This document shows, piece after piece, positions 62,274-64,000 of a stretch of DNA of 64,000 nucleotides. Under the pieces are notes generated by a model, which had not been told where the DNA came from, did not search any database, and was given only the letters and a program-made list of their open reading frames with translations. The stretch lies in NCBI GenBank assembly GCA_903813345.2, contig CAIIXF020000005.1:36027375-36091374 (forward strand), in the 5' to 3' direction. Position 1 is the first letter of the stretch. Each line of letters begins with the position of its first letter. A program made the translations under genes and the position numbers. Source of the stretch: Owenia fusiformis (Eukaryota; Annelida; Polychaeta; Sabellida; Oweniidae).

Positions 62274-64000
62274 AAATGGCAAGTCATTTACATCAGATGA
62301 TTGATCAGTTTAGAGTAAGCAGTCTCGCTCAGTTATTGATAATCCATTTGAGATCAACTACATTTCAGGAGGGAGGGGATAAATCAATCTCATCTTGAAT
62401 TTTCATTTTGGGTTTGGTAAGATGAATCCATAATTCAATGATGGATTGACTTTCTTACACAAAACCCTCAAAGAAACTGAAATGGAAGAAACACAATCAT
62501 ATACATGTATTGAAATAATATTGTTTTAATAATATATTATAGTATGATTTAATACCCTATCTTCTAATTATATATCAAGATCTCTTGGTCTTGTTTAGAA
62601 TAAAACTGAGGAGCGTGAAATTGCCAAGAATTGTTTCCAGCTAAAAGATTTAATCCTGATATGCACATTGTATTAAAAAAGTAAGAAATCAAACTCAATT
62701 TAACAGCATGAATTGAGGTGTATTTACATGGACAGAATTATAATACTATTGTGAAGTATATTACAATACCAGAAAACTAATAACATTGTATATGTAAGCA
62801 AGTAATATCCATGACATTATCAGGTATTGCTTCAAATATTATTTTTCTCTGGCAGTCATCCTCTGTACGCAGCGATCCAAGATTTCAAAAAGAAGGAATG
62901 GATTCTGTATATTTGCCATGGAGGATGTCGATTTACTGTTTTTTGCTACAATTTTCCTCATACTTCATTGGTTAAAATCTGTCTGCAATTTTCATGATGT
63001 AATAATAGCTGAAATGAGAAGAAATGGAAATAAATATTTGTTTTAGTCAATCTAATCATGAATAGATTGTAATTCTTAGAAAGTTATTTGTTCTTCTTAT
63101 ATTGATACTTTGCAAAGGATGTTGGGTCCCATAATCCCCCAGTGATTGTGCATGTACTGTATCTAGTATCTTGGGTACCTTACCTTCATAGTTTCACCTC
63201 ATATGTTCAACTCAAACAACTGAAAAATATCATATATTCACCCCATATCTAGCAAAAATAGGAAACCTTTTTGTACAGATAACCAAGAAGATGAAATGTG
63301 ACATATTTGAGTCATCACAGAACTATGGGATATGCTAACCCTCCTTGGATTAAATGTATAATGGGATCAGGATGACCTTAATGGGAACAAGGGATTCAGT
63401 TAGTTACAGTGTGATCAACATTACCAGTCAATTACCACGCATTTGACTCTCCATTTGTAATACCCATGTCTGCACTAAAGAACATTTAATCTTATTGAAA
63501 ACAGAACAAACAAATTGAGGCGTCTTCTCTTTATATCAGTGCAAAATGAGGTATAGCAAGAAAATCATCAGAGACAGAATATTGAAACATGTAAACTATT
63601 AACTATAAAATTATGTCACCAACATAAGTGGTTACATATTTTTATGTCTCCCAACTTTTTTGTAGACGCTGGTTGGTGTTTGTCATCTGTAACAAATGGC
63701 AGGTAGTGACATTTTGCATGTTAATGTCTTGTATATGAATTCCAATCATTCTATCTTCTATCTCAAGTTCTACATTCAATTCAATTTGTTATATTTCTGT
63801 TCTTTCAGTAATTTAGTCAATTCTCAAAAACGGTGGTTAGGCTCTTATTTTTATCTTGTAAACACAATTTGCATGAACCAATTGCTTGAGCACTGTGACT
63901 CTGGTCAGGTTTGAAGCCAAATGATTGGCGGAATCTCTGTTCATTCTAAGTCTAAGTCTTGTTTTCATCCACTCTTAGATTGCATCTCCCACTTGGTGGA
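62274..64000. other. Downstream sequence, mostly unrecognised
   Basis: No exon or RNA gene recognised. A decayed copy of the TGTCACCACC-ended element lies at about 63613-63735 (ATGTCACCAACATAAGTGGT at the left, GGTAGTGACATTTTGCATGT at the right) with its tandem core deleted. Confidence 0.55.
63613..63735. mobile_element. Core-deleted copy of the TGTCACCACC element
   Basis: The ends and head of the element at 40987-42822 are recognisable (TTATGTCTCCCAACTTTTTT, GCTGGTTGGTGTTTGTCATC, then GTGACATTTTGCATGTTAAT), but the tandem array is missing, leaving about 120 bp. Confidence 0.65.

Noticed and set aside
1-64000. tRNA, rRNA or CRISPR features
   Set aside because: I saw no cloverleaf with A/B boxes, no rRNA-like sequence, and no regularly spaced short repeats with unique spacers; the tandem arrays are satellites without spacers.

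Overview
The window is eukaryotic, AT-rich, and almost all intron. The repeat content (several inverted-repeat element families, one with a TCCG-rich head and an internal array carrying a GGCGGCCATTTTT-type motif) suggests a lophotrochozoan, most likely a bivalve or other mollusc. That assignment is inference. The host gene is solid.

One gene fills positions 2876 to 60052 on the + strand: a single-pass membrane protein of the attractin family (ATRN/ATRNL1 type). Its 5' end (promoter, signal peptide, first EGF, start of CUB) lies before the window. I could join 23 exons along one reading path with every splice phase compatible, giving about 1,188 visible residues: CUB, EGF, six-blade kelch propeller, PSI-like cysteine modules, laminin-type EGFs, a membrane-proximal stalk, one membrane span, and a cytoplasmic tail with the family motif MASRPFA.

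The most interesting structure is in the stalk. Three consecutive exon positions are each present as tandem, diverged, fully open alternatives: six versions of one exon (39612-45045, all exactly 95 nt), two of the next variable exon (47757-47926 and 52321-52472), and two of the exon that opens the membrane span (53548-53606 and 54844-54902). Every version in a set has the same entry and exit phase, and none has a length divisible by 3, so including two members of a set shifts the frame. This is the layout of mutually exclusive splicing, with 6 x 2 x 2 = 24 possible stalks, doubled if the second terminal exon at 57732-57856 is used. A decayed extra copy of the start of the membrane-span exon lies at 55454-55504.

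The C-type lectin domain that sits between PSI modules in vertebrate attractin is absent from its expected place. The intron there (32974-36147) holds a two-exon gene on the minus strand (34634-33266), predicted to encode a 400-residue type I membrane protein with two six-cysteine modules and a serine-rich tail.

The longest intron (9335-29497) is filled by two adjacent satellite arrays with 117-bp and 129-bp units that share a core of roughly 65-70 bp. Other introns carry a rearranged mariner copy, a 472-bp direct-repeat pair, four or more inverted-repeat (MITE-like) element families, hairpin clusters and several minisatellites. The last 4 kb holds the 3' UTR and downstream repeat-bearing sequence.
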